From the NCBI GenBank assembly GCA_963930655.1, contig OZ005603.1:25310201-25374200 (forward strand): a stretch of DNA of 64,000 nucleotides, read 5' to 3'. Source of the DNA: Myrica gale. Taxonomy: Eukaryota; Streptophyta; Magnoliopsida; Fagales; Myricaceae. Below the pieces are notes generated by a model, which saw only the letters and a program-made list of their open reading frames with translations, had not been told where the DNA came from and did not search any database. Positions 11,585 to 22,822 of this stretch are shown here, in pieces. The translations under genes and the position numbers were made by a program. Within the stretch, counting starts at the first letter, position 1. Each line of letters begins with the position of its first letter.

Positions 11585-14120
11585 ATGGCGAAGGCTCTTA
11601 AGATTGCTGCATTAAAAATCATCTTTGCCATCATCATCTCTTCAAGCGCGCAGGTGAGTTCAGATTACTTCCCCCGCATGGTTCCCAAATGTCCAAACCT
11701 CTAATCTCTTTTTTTTTTTTTTAATCAAAACTACTACTACTTTTATTGATAGAAACATAAACAAACTAAGGGGGATCAGTCCCAGCATAGATCCAAGTAA
11801 GATCAGGAAAATGCTCATGTACATCGGGGTGGCCTCCAGACATAATCTTAGAGGCAGCCCATCGAGCAAGGTGGTGCGCTTCCTCATTAGCACCGCGTTT
11901 AACAAAACTAAAAATAACAGAATCAAAAGAACTAAGACTGACAAACATTTCTCCAAGCCTCCCATAGTTGCGCCAATTCAGTCTCTCTGGATAACGACTA
12001 ATAGCATGAATCGCCCCAATGGAATCACCCTCCACAATAAGCTTCTTAACTCCACATCGATGAGCTTCTTCAATACCCAACTGTGCCGCCCATATTTCTC
12101 CGTCTTCCGGGTCATTCACTGAAATCTGATGTACACACGCCCCAACCACACTGCCACTATAGTCTTTAATCACTGCTGCTCCAACTGCAAAATTATCTCT
12201 ACAAGCCACATCAAAATTTAGCTTAAAGGTTCCAAAAGGTAGAGGAGACCATCGTGGGGATAATAAAGTATTCTTCTTATGAGCCCATGCCGACAGATGA
12301 TCCCAAGACACTTTTTGGATTTTACAAATCAACTTCATCACATCCAGGGAAGCACCACAATGAGTAATTTGATTCCTAGTCCACCATAAAAGGTCCCAAG
12401 CCACCAATGCATAAATCCGGAAATGATGATGGGCTTCAGGAGGTAGTTCTGAAAGATGTACAGGTTCTATAATATATTGAAGCCAAGAAGAAATCGGTAG
12501 GTGCTGAAATGCTCTAATATCCAAAGCCCAAGGTGACATGCTCCATATCATACGGCTCACAAAAAACTTTAACAACAGATGTTGAATCGTTTCAACTTCC
12601 ACCCCACAGAAAATACAGCATACTTCCTCCATACTCCCACTGACAACTCGTTCTGCAACTTTTCCTTTGGTTGGAAAAAAATCACTGGTTTCGGAATAAT
12701 CTTCCTAGACGCCAGCCGACCCACCAGCGTAAGGGCCTCAACATCCTTTGCTCGGTCAGTGTTTACCTTCATCAACCCAGATACATCTTCTCATGAGAGG
12801 TTACGTGTACGCTCCATCAGCTCATCCATCTCGGTCATGGGTTGCTTAGATTTGCTCATTTTTTTCGCTCCCGACAATACTTCTTTCCACCCACGCAACA
12901 CCAGCCAACACCTTAATTCCAAAAGGCCAACCGTAGAGAAACCACTAGGAACGGAAGGCAGATAACCCAAATAGAATGTAGAAACGTTGATGATAAGAAA
13001 TTGTAGAAATAGGGACAAATCTATCTCAGGCGGTAGAAAAAGTCCGGATAGCAGCGGGGAAATGGTGATTGTGTATTGGGAAATATAGGGGGCATGCGTC
13101 AGAAAGTTAAAAGTATTTGGACGTTGTAGCAGAATAAATTCCACCGTCAAAGGCCAAATAATGTAGGGGCTGTGCAGGTATCTGGAGGAGAAATGGGATT
13201 GTCGTGTATCGTGAGGGTAGGGGTAAGGGTAGGGGTAGGTAGAGTTGATAGGAGTTCGTTGATGAGTAAAACGAAAAGGGGTAATTAAAAGGATAAGGCA
13301 GCGAGAGCATTTTGCTTAGAGGCTCAAAGAGCGGATTTTAAAATATTCTAATCTCTTAATTAATTAGGAGATTTATATATCATCTGTCAGAAAAATTATT
13401 TAAATTAAGAAAAATTATTTATAATAAGAAAGATAGAAGAGATAAATGAGAAAACTAATAAGTTCAGTTGGATCTTCCACAGTGGATGCAGTTCTATAGA
13501 CTGAATCACTTAAATTTTGTTCCACAGTGAATATAGGTCTATAGATCGAATCACTTAAATTTTATGTCTCACTTATCTCTTCTCTCTCTTTCTCAGTATA
13601 AATAATTTTTCTTAGTCTAAATTTTTTTTCTAACATGGTATCAGAGTCAAAATATTTATGGGTTTAACCCACTTATTTGTGTTTCCCAGTATTGTCCACG
13701 TGCATGAACCATGTTCATTCGGCCTGCACGTGAGGGGAGTGTTAGAATCTCACATTAATTAGTGATCATTTAATCTCGTACTTGATATACCTATTGGATC
13801 GCCTTTTCTTATTGTCAATTGGTTTCGAGATCAAACTTGACAATATTATGATATGGAAATGATTAATTGCAGTTGCAGAATTTAAGAAAAAAATTCTAAT
13901 TTCTGTCTCTCTGTCTGATCTGTAATTGATTTCTTTGCGTGACAGCGCTCACATGGCTCTAATATGTCACTGCAAGCATCCGAGCGGTAAGGCTTGTCAC
14001 CGCGGGTTCGGAACACCTGAATGTGATGCGTTTTGCAAGGAGAAGATGCACGCAGTTAAGGGAGGGTGTTATGCTGGTTCTGTTAGCTATGCATGCCAAT
14101 GCTGGAGTAATGACTGTTAG
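11585..14120 (+). CDS. Defensin-like cysteine-rich secreted peptide; two exons, junction out of frame
   Basis: Exon 1 (11585-11653) encodes 23 residues, MAKALKIAALK followed by IIFAIIISSSAQ, a clear signal peptide, and ends at CAG|GTGAGT. Exon 2 (13946-14120, after TTTGCGTGACAG) encodes the mature peptide, with nine cysteines in a CSalpha-beta layout: C-x-C, then C, then C-x3-C (CDAFC), then a gamma-core GGC...C and CQC, ending WSNDC. Such peptides are secreted antimicrobial or signalling proteins. The intron contains a LINE (11711-13346) and a TRIM-like remnant. With the only good donor and acceptor the junction is out of frame: exon 1 ends in phase 0 while exon 2 needs two bases from upstream. 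There is therefore a missed small exon, an unusual splice, or an inactivating indel. The peptide itself is intact. Confidence 0.55.
11711..13346 (-). mobile_element. L1-type LINE, internally deleted, inserted in the defensin-like intron
   Basis: The element reads on the minus strand and ends in a poly-A tail (poly-T from 11711 on the plus strand). The 11-bp sequence tctaatctctt flanks it at 11700-11710 and 13347-13357, a clean target duplication. From its 5' end come a pyrimidine-rich leader, an ORF1-like start (MSKSKQPMTEMDELMER near 12860, then ALTLVGRLASRK) and, after a jump near 12630, the C-terminal end of ORF2. The endonuclease and nearly all of the reverse transcriptase are missing. 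Both termini are present, so it is an internal-deletion derivative rather than a 5'-truncated copy. Confidence 0.8.
11766..12632 (-). pseudogene. LINE ORF2 C-terminus: zf-RVT plus RNase H
   Basis: The 288-codon open frame begins with CCIFCGVEVETIQHLL, the zinc-binding domain that follows plant LINE reverse transcriptases (zf-RVT). From about residue 130 it is RNase H-like (RVT_3): KLNFDVA with its Asp, EIWAAQLGIEEA with its Glu, LIVEGDS with its Asp, and VKRGANEEAHHLARWA near the end. This is the standard tail of L1 elements in plants. It is unusually well preserved, but the upstream catalytic domains are absent. Confidence 0.8.
13358..13900 (+). mobile_element. TRIM/Copia-like LTR remnant in the intron
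   Basis: TTTCTAACA at 13627-13635 is followed directly by TGGTATCAGAG (13636), the Copia-type primer-binding site complementary to initiator tRNA-Met. GTGAGGGGAG (a polypurine tract) then precedes TGTTAGAATCTCAC at 13740, a second LTR start. The internal region is only about 105 bases. The left LTR start and a target duplication were not resolved, so outer limits are approximate. Confidence 0.5.
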
Positions 14121-14817
14121 AGCATTCCAGTAATTAGGATGTTCTATAAGAGAAGTAGCGGTTTCTGGCGTGGAGTACGAACCTAAACCCCCTCGGCAAC
14201 ATTTCAAGGCGGAGATATATCTGGATTTCTTGTTTGCACAGTTGGGTTGTTGAGGTTTATTAGACCTGAACCAAAAGTGTTGTCTTAATTAATTTCTCTT
14301 TTCTAGAAAAAAAATAAATAAAAAGGTGAGAGTTTCAACGTTCAACGGTAAGTTGATGAAGTAGTATCTGCCTAAGTGTATTGTCTTGTCTACACATCCT
14401 ATCTACTTGTAATAGATATTAAATTAAGGCTATTTATTTTCCCTTCTTTTTTCTTTTTGCAGAATTTTTGATATATCACTACCGGGTAACGTAGCTTTAT
14501 TACGTGATTGAAAAAGGACCACTCCCATTCCCACTGGAAACTTGGGTCAATTCCTAATTAATAGCGATCTTGGCTAACCAAGCTAATCATATTTGCTAAA
14601 CGATCGAAATTTATTACACATTGCAACTTTTTGATCATTGCAAGGGGAGCAAATAAAGAAAATGAAGCTTAATTAGGGCCCACATTGCAAAAGGACCACA
14701 GGTGGGGTTATAATTGATATGTTATGTGTTCTGTATCAATAGGATTTGCCCATTCGACACTACTTTTATACTCTGCAATCCAACTGCAGATTATGTGCTT
14801 GAAAAAAGACAAAAAAA
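14121..14817. other. 3' flank of the defensin-like gene; no other feature
   Basis: AT-rich 3' untranslated and intergenic DNA. Nothing else recognisable. Confidence 0.4.
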
Positions 14818-15487
14818 AAAGTCTAGAGAGAGAGAGGGGTCATCTTTTTCTCTAGACTCCCCTATTTTCTCTCTTCTTGCAACACTCCCTTAAGCATTCC
14901 CCCACCCTCTGGGCGGCCGGTGAGGAGTTGTTTCTTCGTTGGGTTTTATTTTGTTTTCATTAAATTCGGTGGTTTCGTTTCATGGGTTTTGTCCTGGTGG
15001 AGATTTCTTTCGCGACGGCAAGGCGTTCTCCAGCAATTTCCCACCCCTTGGTCGGCTTCAGCAGCTCCAATGCTTCTACGTTGTCTCTGTCTGGCAACCC
15101 ACCTCAAGTCTTTGGCTTTCCACGCGCCACTCTTGAGGCACGTGGATCTAACGCGCATGGAGGTTTTTGTTTCCCTTCTAGTTGTGTTTCTCCTCTGTGG
15201 GTGCTTTTGTTGCAGGTGCTGGCACGATTCCTCCAGCAGCGACAATTTTCGCCATTCTCAGGGTTGGGTTTGTGGGTCTGTTGACCCGGTTGGTTGAGCC
15301 CCTTCTGGCCTATTGGTTCTTGGCCTTTAAGGCCGTTTGGTTTATGGCCCTTCGGGCCTTAGAAATTGATGCAATGGGTCTTTGTGCCCCTTATGATCGT
15401 CTCCGACCTTGGATGATTCTGGATTTAGTGCTTGTATTCTTCTTCCCTTGTATAATGTATTCCACATTCGCTTAGAAAAAAAAAATA
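14818..15487 (+). mobile_element. Possible poly-A-tailed non-LTR retroelement fragment
   Basis: The block starts with a GA-rich leader (GTCTAGAGAGAGAGAGGGG), continues GC-rich with no conserved domain, and ends CGCTTAGAAAAAAAAAA. A similar poly-A ending (TTGTTTAGAAAAAAAAAA) closes the block at 43968-44437. Lack of a clear target duplication or reverse-transcriptase motif keeps this tentative. The overlapping open frames look like chance. Confidence 0.3.
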
Positions 15488-16154
15488 CACCCTCAATGTC
15501 CTACTTTTATATTCTTTGATACCTTCGCCAAGCCAATATTGTAACTCGAATGATTCACGTGTCAAGATCTAATTTGCACAAAGTTTGAAGACAAGCGACA
15601 AAATCCCACCTCAGAAAAGCCAATCAAATGCATAAAAACTAACAAATCAGAGGAATTATAAAACCAAAAATGAATGCCACCGAAAAGTCCGACTAAAAAC
15701 CCACTGTATACCATGTCGTACACGAGTGGCAAATCAGCGGCATTGAGAATGAAGGACCAATCTGTTGGTTACTAATGTATAGGTGTTGGCATTTTAGTTC
15801 TGTGTCAATTTTGATGTATAAGAAACGTGGTCTTGGATGAGTTAATCAAGTGAGGCTGATTAATTAGAGAGAATTAAAGAAGTGAAGAATTATTTGGAGT
15901 TCAAAGTGTTGTCAAAATGGTTCCTGTTGAGTTGGGCTAGCTTAAGGCCAGCCTGAGAGATTTATGTTTTAATTTTGAGTCAACCTTGAGGCTTGAGCGC
16001 ACATCAAGCCCTGACGTGATCAAAATAACTAAAAGACCGCTTACACCTTTTACAGATGTATTTAAGTGGTTTTATTCTTGGAAACATAACGTTGACGAAT
16101 AGAAACGAATAAAACTTCCATAAACGTAGAAGAGCACTTTTTGGAGAGATTTTG
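15488..16154. other. Intergenic, probably repeat-derived
   Basis: No open frame or terminal repeat recognised. It directly precedes a block that is duplicated at 21571. Confidence 0.3.
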
Positions 16155-17642
16155 AAGTTAATGTTCTCAATGATTTGAAGGATTTATGATCGAAGATTAT
16201 CTCTCTTAGGTTATTTCTAGAAACTCAATAACCACAAGGAAAAACCTATTGAGATAGTGGGTAGATATCAATGTTATGGTATTTGAAGGATTAGAGTTTC
16301 AATCGACAAATAAGCAAATTTTCTTTAGATAGAATTCCCATAAGAAAATATTCGATGTTCCAGATTTACTGTTTGGTGCATGTTCGAATGAGTCATTCAA
16401 ATTGCTTCTATTGAGGTCTTGTAAGTTTAGCAAAGATTTTGTATTCAAGTCACCAAATTATAAGTGTTGATTCTCTAGTAGATTGGTTAAGTGACATGGT
16501 GCTCGGAGTGGTTTTTCCCTCTCGAATGAGTTTCGTATAGGGTTTTTCATTTCATAAACAAATCGCTTGTATCCTTTGTGTTGGCGTGATTGTTTGCATT
16601 CTTAACGTCTTTTATTTGCTTGTTCATTGATTATATTTAGTTAATTTCAAATCGTGGTTGATTGGATGTGATTCTTGGTCTAAAAAGTTGATAAAGACTT
16701 AGTTGCACACCTTGGTGTCTGAGATAAAGCTCCTTTGATCTTAAAACTTGTTAAATTAATCATTAATTTAGTGTGTTTAGAGTTACTTGAATTGTTCAAA
16801 TTTTCATATTCACATTAGTGTTCGTGTGAGGATTTGGCTTGAGATTTTCGGATTTGGATGTGTTAGGTTCTGCTGAAATATTTTAATTTCCTATTCATCC
16901 ACTTTTAGTAATTATAAGGTTTAAACCGTGTACTACAATCGAATTCGGCGCAGTTGGAGCAGTATGGATATGTAGGCAACGTGGACCGTGCAGGAGATCC
17001 TAGACGAGCACCTTGGGTAAATGAAGTCGGTCCTTCCAATGACTGATGTTTTACGCAACTTCTCCTTATCGAATGAGTTACTTATAAGGTTTTTCACTCA
17101 GTAAACAAATCACATATGTTCAGTATGATAGACTCGGTTCTTTTATACGACGTGGCGAAATCTTGTGCATGTGTGTTTCAAAAGATACTGTCCGTTCAAC
17201 AGTTTTTAACACTTGCTTTCTCAGTATATTAACCCTCCCTCCACCTTGGCCTCTCATCCAAAGTTAGATATGCAGCGTCTTTGACGAACCAGGAGAACCA
17301 AGCGGCTAATTGCAATAGTGGTCGTAGTTCTCACGCAACCTACGATTCACACCCCTCACCCCTCTTCCTCTACTGCAGTGGCCACCGAAACAGAGAAATC
17401 CAACCCCAATCTCTTCCCACAAGAAAACCCTAGACCTTGCTGTCTCGGCCACTGCCCTACCAGATCGGCATGATAACGAGCCCTGTCCCATTCATTCTCC
17501 AGTGCCCACCGTTCATTCTGGTGTGAATGGGTCTCTGAAGGAGGGGGAGGATCCGGAGAACGCGGTAGCTACAGAGGGCTCGCCTGTGGAGGATGATGGT
17601 CAGGTTTCCTGTATTCAAAAGAAGATTCTCTAAGCTGAGCGA
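16155..17642 (+). repeat. Diverged duplicate of the MOS11 5' region (copy A)
   Basis: Colinear with 21571-23105. Shared landmarks are GTTAATGTTCTCAATGATTT, then GAATTCGGCGCAGTTGGAGC, then ATAGACTCGGTTC, then the MOS11 leader and first exon. The match stops at 17642, within the first exon. Small insertions and deletions separate the copies, so the duplication is not recent. The non-exonic part resembles LTR-type repeat sequence. Confidence 0.8.
17378..17642 (+). pseudogene. MOS11 exon-1 pseudogene (copy A)
   Basis: Matches the first exon of MOS11 at 22823, but the start codon has become GTG (GCAGTGGCCACC against GCAATGGCCACC) and an 11-bp stretch near the start is missing. Similarity ends before the second RAER motif. 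Downstream DNA (17642 on) is unrelated to MOS11 and reads as a short broken frame (FGWNDPAVQEIER...) interrupted by a hAT MITE. Confidence 0.8.
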
Positions 17643-17730
17643 TGTTCGGGTGGAATGACCCGGCTGTACAAGAGATAGAGCGCAACATTGTCCACGCAGT
17701 GGAGACAACCATCACTCCCATCATCGATAA

Positions 17731-18066
17731 TAGGGGTGGGCAAACCGGGTTCGGGTTCGGTTTTGCCCTGCCCCGAACCCAAAGGGTTCGAGTTCGAAAT
17801 TTTCAACCCGAACCCGAACCAGAAAAAACTCGAAAATATCGGGTCGAAACGGGTCGGTTCGGTTCGGAAAAGACGGGTCACGGGGTGATGATGTTATATT
17901 TTCGGGTTCGGGTTTAATTTCGGGTTTGTTCATATACCCGAACCCGAACCCGAAAATCGGTTTTACTTACATGTAAACCCGAACCCGCCAAAACCCGACC
18001 CGACCGGGTCGGAAACGGGTCGGGTCGGTTCGGGTTGTCGGGTCTCGGGTTTTTTGCCCACCCCTA
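17731..18066. mobile_element. hAT MITE, TAGGGGTGGGCAAA termini
   Basis: Terminal inverted repeats TAGGGGTGGGCAAA / TTTGCCCACCCCTA are flanked by the exact 8-bp target duplication atcgataa (17723-17730 and 18067-18074), the hAT signature. The 336-bp interior is filled with CCCGAACCCGAAC and CGGGTCGGG words on both strands and has no coding potential. Confidence 0.9.
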
Positions 18067-18570
18067 ATCGATAATCTGGCTGCTATGAAGAAGAGATTCA
18101 GAGAAAATTGAGTTGATACAAAACTGGAGTTGAAGAAGGCAAATGACGAGCCCGAAAAGACATGATGAAGAGGATAGATGATGTCGAAGTTGAAGTGATG
18201 CACGAGATGGAGTAGGTGGCCTCATAGTTTCTTTGTAGTATTTTGTCATATATTTAGATTTTTTCAGACATTTGAACAGATATGTTTGTACATATTATAT
18301 TATTTGCCTACGATGAGCTAATTTATTTTTTGGCTAATGAAATTTCGTTTTATTTTATAAGTAAATTATGATTAAAAAAAATCACACATAATAATAAATT
18401 AAAAAGAAAAGCACACTAAAAATTAAGTAATAATAAATTTATATTATGTTCTAATAATATAAACCGTTAGAATAGACGACATTATGTAACTGCTAGAACG
18501 TTAATTGTGTTAACATTAGAACGCTCAAAACAGTAAATCAAATAAAATTATAAAATATAATATATAATAC

Positions 18571-18767
18571 CTTGTACATATTATGTAATAATACATTATA
18601 CATATTATGTAATTGTACCTTGTACATATTATATAATCGTATCTTATACATATTATGTAATAGTACATTATACATATTATTTAATCGTATCTTCTACATA
18701 TTATATAACAATACCTTATACATATTATGTAATAGTACCTTGTACATATTCGTTAATAGTACCTTTC
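18571..18767. repeat. 24-bp minisatellite, left part
   Basis: About eight imperfect units of TACATATTATGTAATAGTACCTTG. The array resumes at 21248, so the 2.5 kb between is an insertion into one array. Confidence 0.85.
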
Positions 18768-21247
18768 TGAGTCCAAATAGCAACCCAAGAGGGGGTGAAT
18801 TGAGTTTTACAAAATATTTAGACTTTTTCGATAAAAACGCAGATCTGAAAATTACTTAATGTGATAATAAACGAAGTACAATAAATGAAGCAATAAAGTA
18901 AGAGAGTAATGGAAGAGAGATAACACCGTGATTTTTAGGTGGTTCGACCAAAACTTGCATACGTCCACCCCCAAGGCTATTGTCTTTCTTGGCCTTCTCC
19001 ACTATAATCCAATAGTGTCCACAACTTAACTTTTGGGTGGTAAGTAACCTTTACAAGAGTTTTCCCGAGCTCACTCTTCAACTCGAACGACAAATCTCAA
19101 AGCCTATGAGATTTCTCCTATCCTCACGAGTAGGCCAAAATGTATCCCACACTTTAAAGGTTTTTCAAAGGTTTAAAGATAGGAATGAATAAAGAATAGC
19201 TCTAAAAGCTAGATCAGCAAATACAATGCTTAATAAATGGCTACAAGACAAGATCTGATAGTGATGACAGCAAGAAAGTAGCAGATCTCTTGAGAAACAT
19301 GTAGCTTTGTTGTTTTGTTCTTTTCTCTCTTTTGGAGGCTAGGTCAAGATTGATGATGTTAGAGATGCAAAAGATGTATTTCTCTCTCCATAAGGTTGTC
19401 TTAAAGGTCTTCAATCTCGGGGGGTCCCAAGGGCCTTTTTGGAATGTTGGAGAGATGCCCTAAGTACCACACGTCTTGATTCACGTGTTGAGTCATCGTT
19501 TTGAAAATAGGGATTTCCGCAACATGTGTACACCATCTTCAAGTCTAGAATTGACTCGCTGGTGCCTGTGGCATGTGTCGACACTTCATTCACAATGTGT
19601 AGACAACATCTTCTCATGTGTCGTCACTGTGCTTCCCATGTGTCGACACCATCAAAATGACATTCTGGCAGCTGTGCAATGTGTTGACACCATGTCTCAC
19701 ATGTGTCGACACCATCTTGACAGAAGGAGATTTTCAGTGCTTTTTGATATGCAATCCTTGTGAATTCCAGGACTAAGGCAACCCAAGAGGGGGTGAATTG
19801 GTTTTCTAAATTTTTTGCTTTTAACCCCCAAAATCGTGTTTGCAAGTAAATACTACTTTAGTACAAGTATAAATATGCAACAAGTATAAATACATGCTTA
19901 AAATAAAGAGAAGGATAAGAGAAACAAACACTTAATTTTTAGGTGGTTCGGCAAACCCGCCTACATCCACCCCTCAAGCTCCTTCACCGAGCCTTGAAGT
20001 TTTTCCTCTATTCTTCAAATAGCTTACACTCTAGCTTCCGGGTGCTAGACAACCGTACAAGTATTTTATCGAGCTCAACACTCAAACTCACCCAAGTGGT
20101 TTTTCGGGCACACCACTCACAACCCACCAAAACTTGAGATATACCTTCTCTAAGCTTCTTCTTTAGTGAACAACCTCACTAAAGGAAATGTCTCTCTTGA
20201 TAGGAAGATTACAAGAACAAAATTCTCTCAAAGAGTATATATAAAATTGGTAGACTTTATCTCTTGATCCACACAAAGACAAGGATATGAAAGTGTGTTT
20301 TGTGTGAATGATATGAGAAATATGAAATATGAAGGTTTGGAATATTTCTCAAGTGATCTAAATGATGTGTGGTCGTTGTGTATTGATTTTGGATGTTATG
20401 GATGAGTATTTGTAGGCCACACATGAAAACTAGTCGTTTATTGTCGTTAAAGGTCGATCTGATAAAACGAGTTGGTCGACCGCTACATGAACCGGTCGAC
20501 CGCTTCAAGTTACCGTTACCCAACGGTCATATTGTCAGAAGCTTAACGGCTCTATTTTAAAACCAATCGGTCGATCGCTTCACCAGCCGGTCGACCTCTT
20601 CAACTTAAGCACATAGTCCGGTTATTTTAAATCATGTTTTTGACCACTTTTAAACACCCAATTTTAAAGACTAACTTCTCATAAGTATATGAAAGGTTTG
20701 AGAGTTTGATTGTGGTGTTTTGAAACCTTTAAAAATATTTTAATCTTTCAAACAGAAGGTAAAACAGTTTATGCATGTTTTGAAAGATATGCAAGTGCTT
20801 GATTCAAATCTTTGTCAAAAGTGAAATAAAGAGTTACAAGGTTATACCCTAACGTCTTGAATCTTCACTTTTGAGCTCCTTGCATCTTCTTGATCTTCTT
20901 TCTTCAAGTCTTCGGCTCTTTGATGAAACATGACTTTGTCTGTAAAGATGTTCATTTATAAACTTAATCTATTTATTGAAATTATCAAAATCTCGATTGT
21001 ATACAAAAGCCAACAATCTTTTCCATTTCAACACAAAAAATCCTACAATGAAAAATATGATAGTTTAGGTGCATGTCATGATGTTTAAATTAAATATATG
21101 GCATAATGAACTAAAGAGAGATTTAAATACAATTTAGTACTCTCGATTGAATAGTGGATTGACAAACACATATTCTAAAAATACTTCAAAGTTATTTTCT
21201 CGTTTGTTATGATCAAAATCGAGTTAGATGTGCACCTTGAGCTAACA
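18768..21247 (-). mobile_element. LTR-like insertion, split by a second LTR
   Basis: The left edge TGAGTCCAAATAGCAACCC followed by GAGGGGGTGAATTG matches the minus-strand start of the LTR at 6210-7853. The right edge GAGCTAACA is the expected inverted end (TGTTAGCTC on the minus strand). Both edges abut the same 24-bp minisatellite. A second, similar LTR occupies about 19759-21015. No gag or pol motifs occur, so this reads as one solo LTR nested in another. Confidence 0.5.
19759..21015 (-). mobile_element. Nested LTR-like insertion
   Basis: Starts TGTGAATTCCAGGACTAAGG with CAACCCAAGAGGGGGTGAATTGG, keeps the internal AGGTGGTTCGGCAAACC phrase near 19940, and ends AAAGCCAACA at 21015. Flanks atcct (19754-19758) and atctt (21016-21020) match in four of five bases, a plausible aged target duplication. 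No coding region. Confidence 0.5.
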
Positions 21248-21340
21248 ACCTTATACATATTATCTAATAGTACTTAATACATATTATTTAATAGTACTTT
21301 ATACATTTTATATATGTAATATATAATACATTATATATAT
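21248..21340. repeat. 24-bp minisatellite, right part
   Basis: Continues the TACATATTATnTAATAGTAC array interrupted at 18767. After it, a few GTTCGAACG words (21366-21535) resemble CACTA subterminal motifs. Confidence 0.75.
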
Positions 21341-21570
21341 ATTATTTAAATTATTACAAAAACATTCGAACATATAAATATCGTTCGAACAATAAAAAGC
21401 ATGAAACGACGCTGTATAATTTCAAAAAAATGTTCGAACGGTACTTCAATAGCCTTTAGAATGGCATTTGAAAACTAAGACGACATCGTTGAGATAGAAA
21501 AATCATCGTTCAAGTGTGTTAAAAACAAGTTCGAACGATATTTTTAGCACACTTATTTGACTCCCTTTTG

Positions 21571-22822
21571 GAGTTAATGTTCTCAATGATTTGAAGTATT
21601 TACGATCGAATATTTTCTCTCGCTTAGGGTATTCAAGAAACTCAATCACCACAAGGAAAAACTTGATGAGACAGTGAGTAGACATCAGTGTTCTGGTGTT
21701 TGAAGGATTGGAGTTCCAATGAACGAAAAAGCACGTTTCCTTTGAATATAATCCACAGAAGAAAAAATTTGGAGTTTCGGGTCTACTGCTTGGTCCAAAT
21801 TCAAATGTGTCATTCGAATTGCTTCAATTGGGTCTTGTAAGTTTAGCAAAGATTTTGTCATATTCAAACCACTGAATTGTAAGTGTTGATTCTCTAGTGG
21901 ATTGGTTAAGTGACGTGGCGTTCTGGGCGATTTTTTTTCCTATCGAATTAGTTACTTTTAGGGCTTTCCACTTCGCAAACAAATCGTTTTTGTTCCTTGT
22001 GTTGGTGTGATTGTTAGCATTCTTTACCTCTTTTATTTGCTTGTTCATTGATTATATTTAGTTAATTTCGAATCTTAGTTGGTTGGATGTGATTCTTGAT
22101 CTAAAAGAATTGATATACTTAGTTGCACACCTTGGTGTTTGAGATAAAGCTCATTTGATTTCAAAACTTGTTAAATTAATCATTAATTGAGTGTGTTTAA
22201 AGTTGCTTGACATTCTTCATATCTGTTCATGTTCACGTTAGTGTTAGTGTTAGTGTAAGGATTTGACTTGAGATTTCTGCATTTGGATATGTTAAGTTAT
22301 TCTGAAAGATTTTAATTTCTGATTCATCCCCTAAGTAATTGTAAGGTCTAAACCGTACCACAATCGAATTCGGCGCAGTTGGAGCAGTATGGATATGGAG
22401 GTAGGCGAAGTCGGTCCTTCCCATGACTTTGACGTTCTACGCAGCTTCGAGAATAGGGCATGAGGGTGCGCTCTTGATGGTTGAAGGCTGCCAAGGCGTG
22501 TGGGTCCGTGGGAGAAAGGTCCCGTATCGTCGGAGTAATTAACCCGAATAATGGGTAATGGATGACAGTCTGATAGACTCGGTTCTTTTTATGACGTGGC
22601 GAAATCTTGTGCGTGTGGTTTCAAAAGATCCTGTCCGTTGAACAGATTTTAACACTTGCTTTCTCAGTATATTAACCCTCGCCCTTCCTTGGCCTCTCAT
22701 CCAAAGTCAAGATACACAGCGTCTTTGACGAAGCAGGAGAACCAAGCGGCTAACTGCAATAGTGGTCGTAGTTCTCACGCAGCCTACGATTCGCACCCGC
22801 TCACCCCTCTTCCTCTACTGCA
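21571..22822 (+). repeat. 5' region of MOS11, duplicated upstream as copy A
   Basis: Colinear with 16155-17377. It contains the MOS11 promoter and leader in its last few hundred bases and repeat-like sequence before that. About 200 bases near 22440-22560 are absent from copy A. Confidence 0.7.

Noticed and set aside
14920..15475. Overlapping frames of 97-125 codons
   Set aside because: No domain, mutually overlapping, inside a probable poly-A-tailed retroelement fragment.
17642..17917. Frames reading RTRTRF/EPEPE-type repeats
   Set aside because: They translate the repeat words of the hAT MITE.
18572..18859. Cys/Tyr-rich repeated peptide (YILCNxTL)
   Set aside because: Translation of the 24-bp minisatellite; not a gene.
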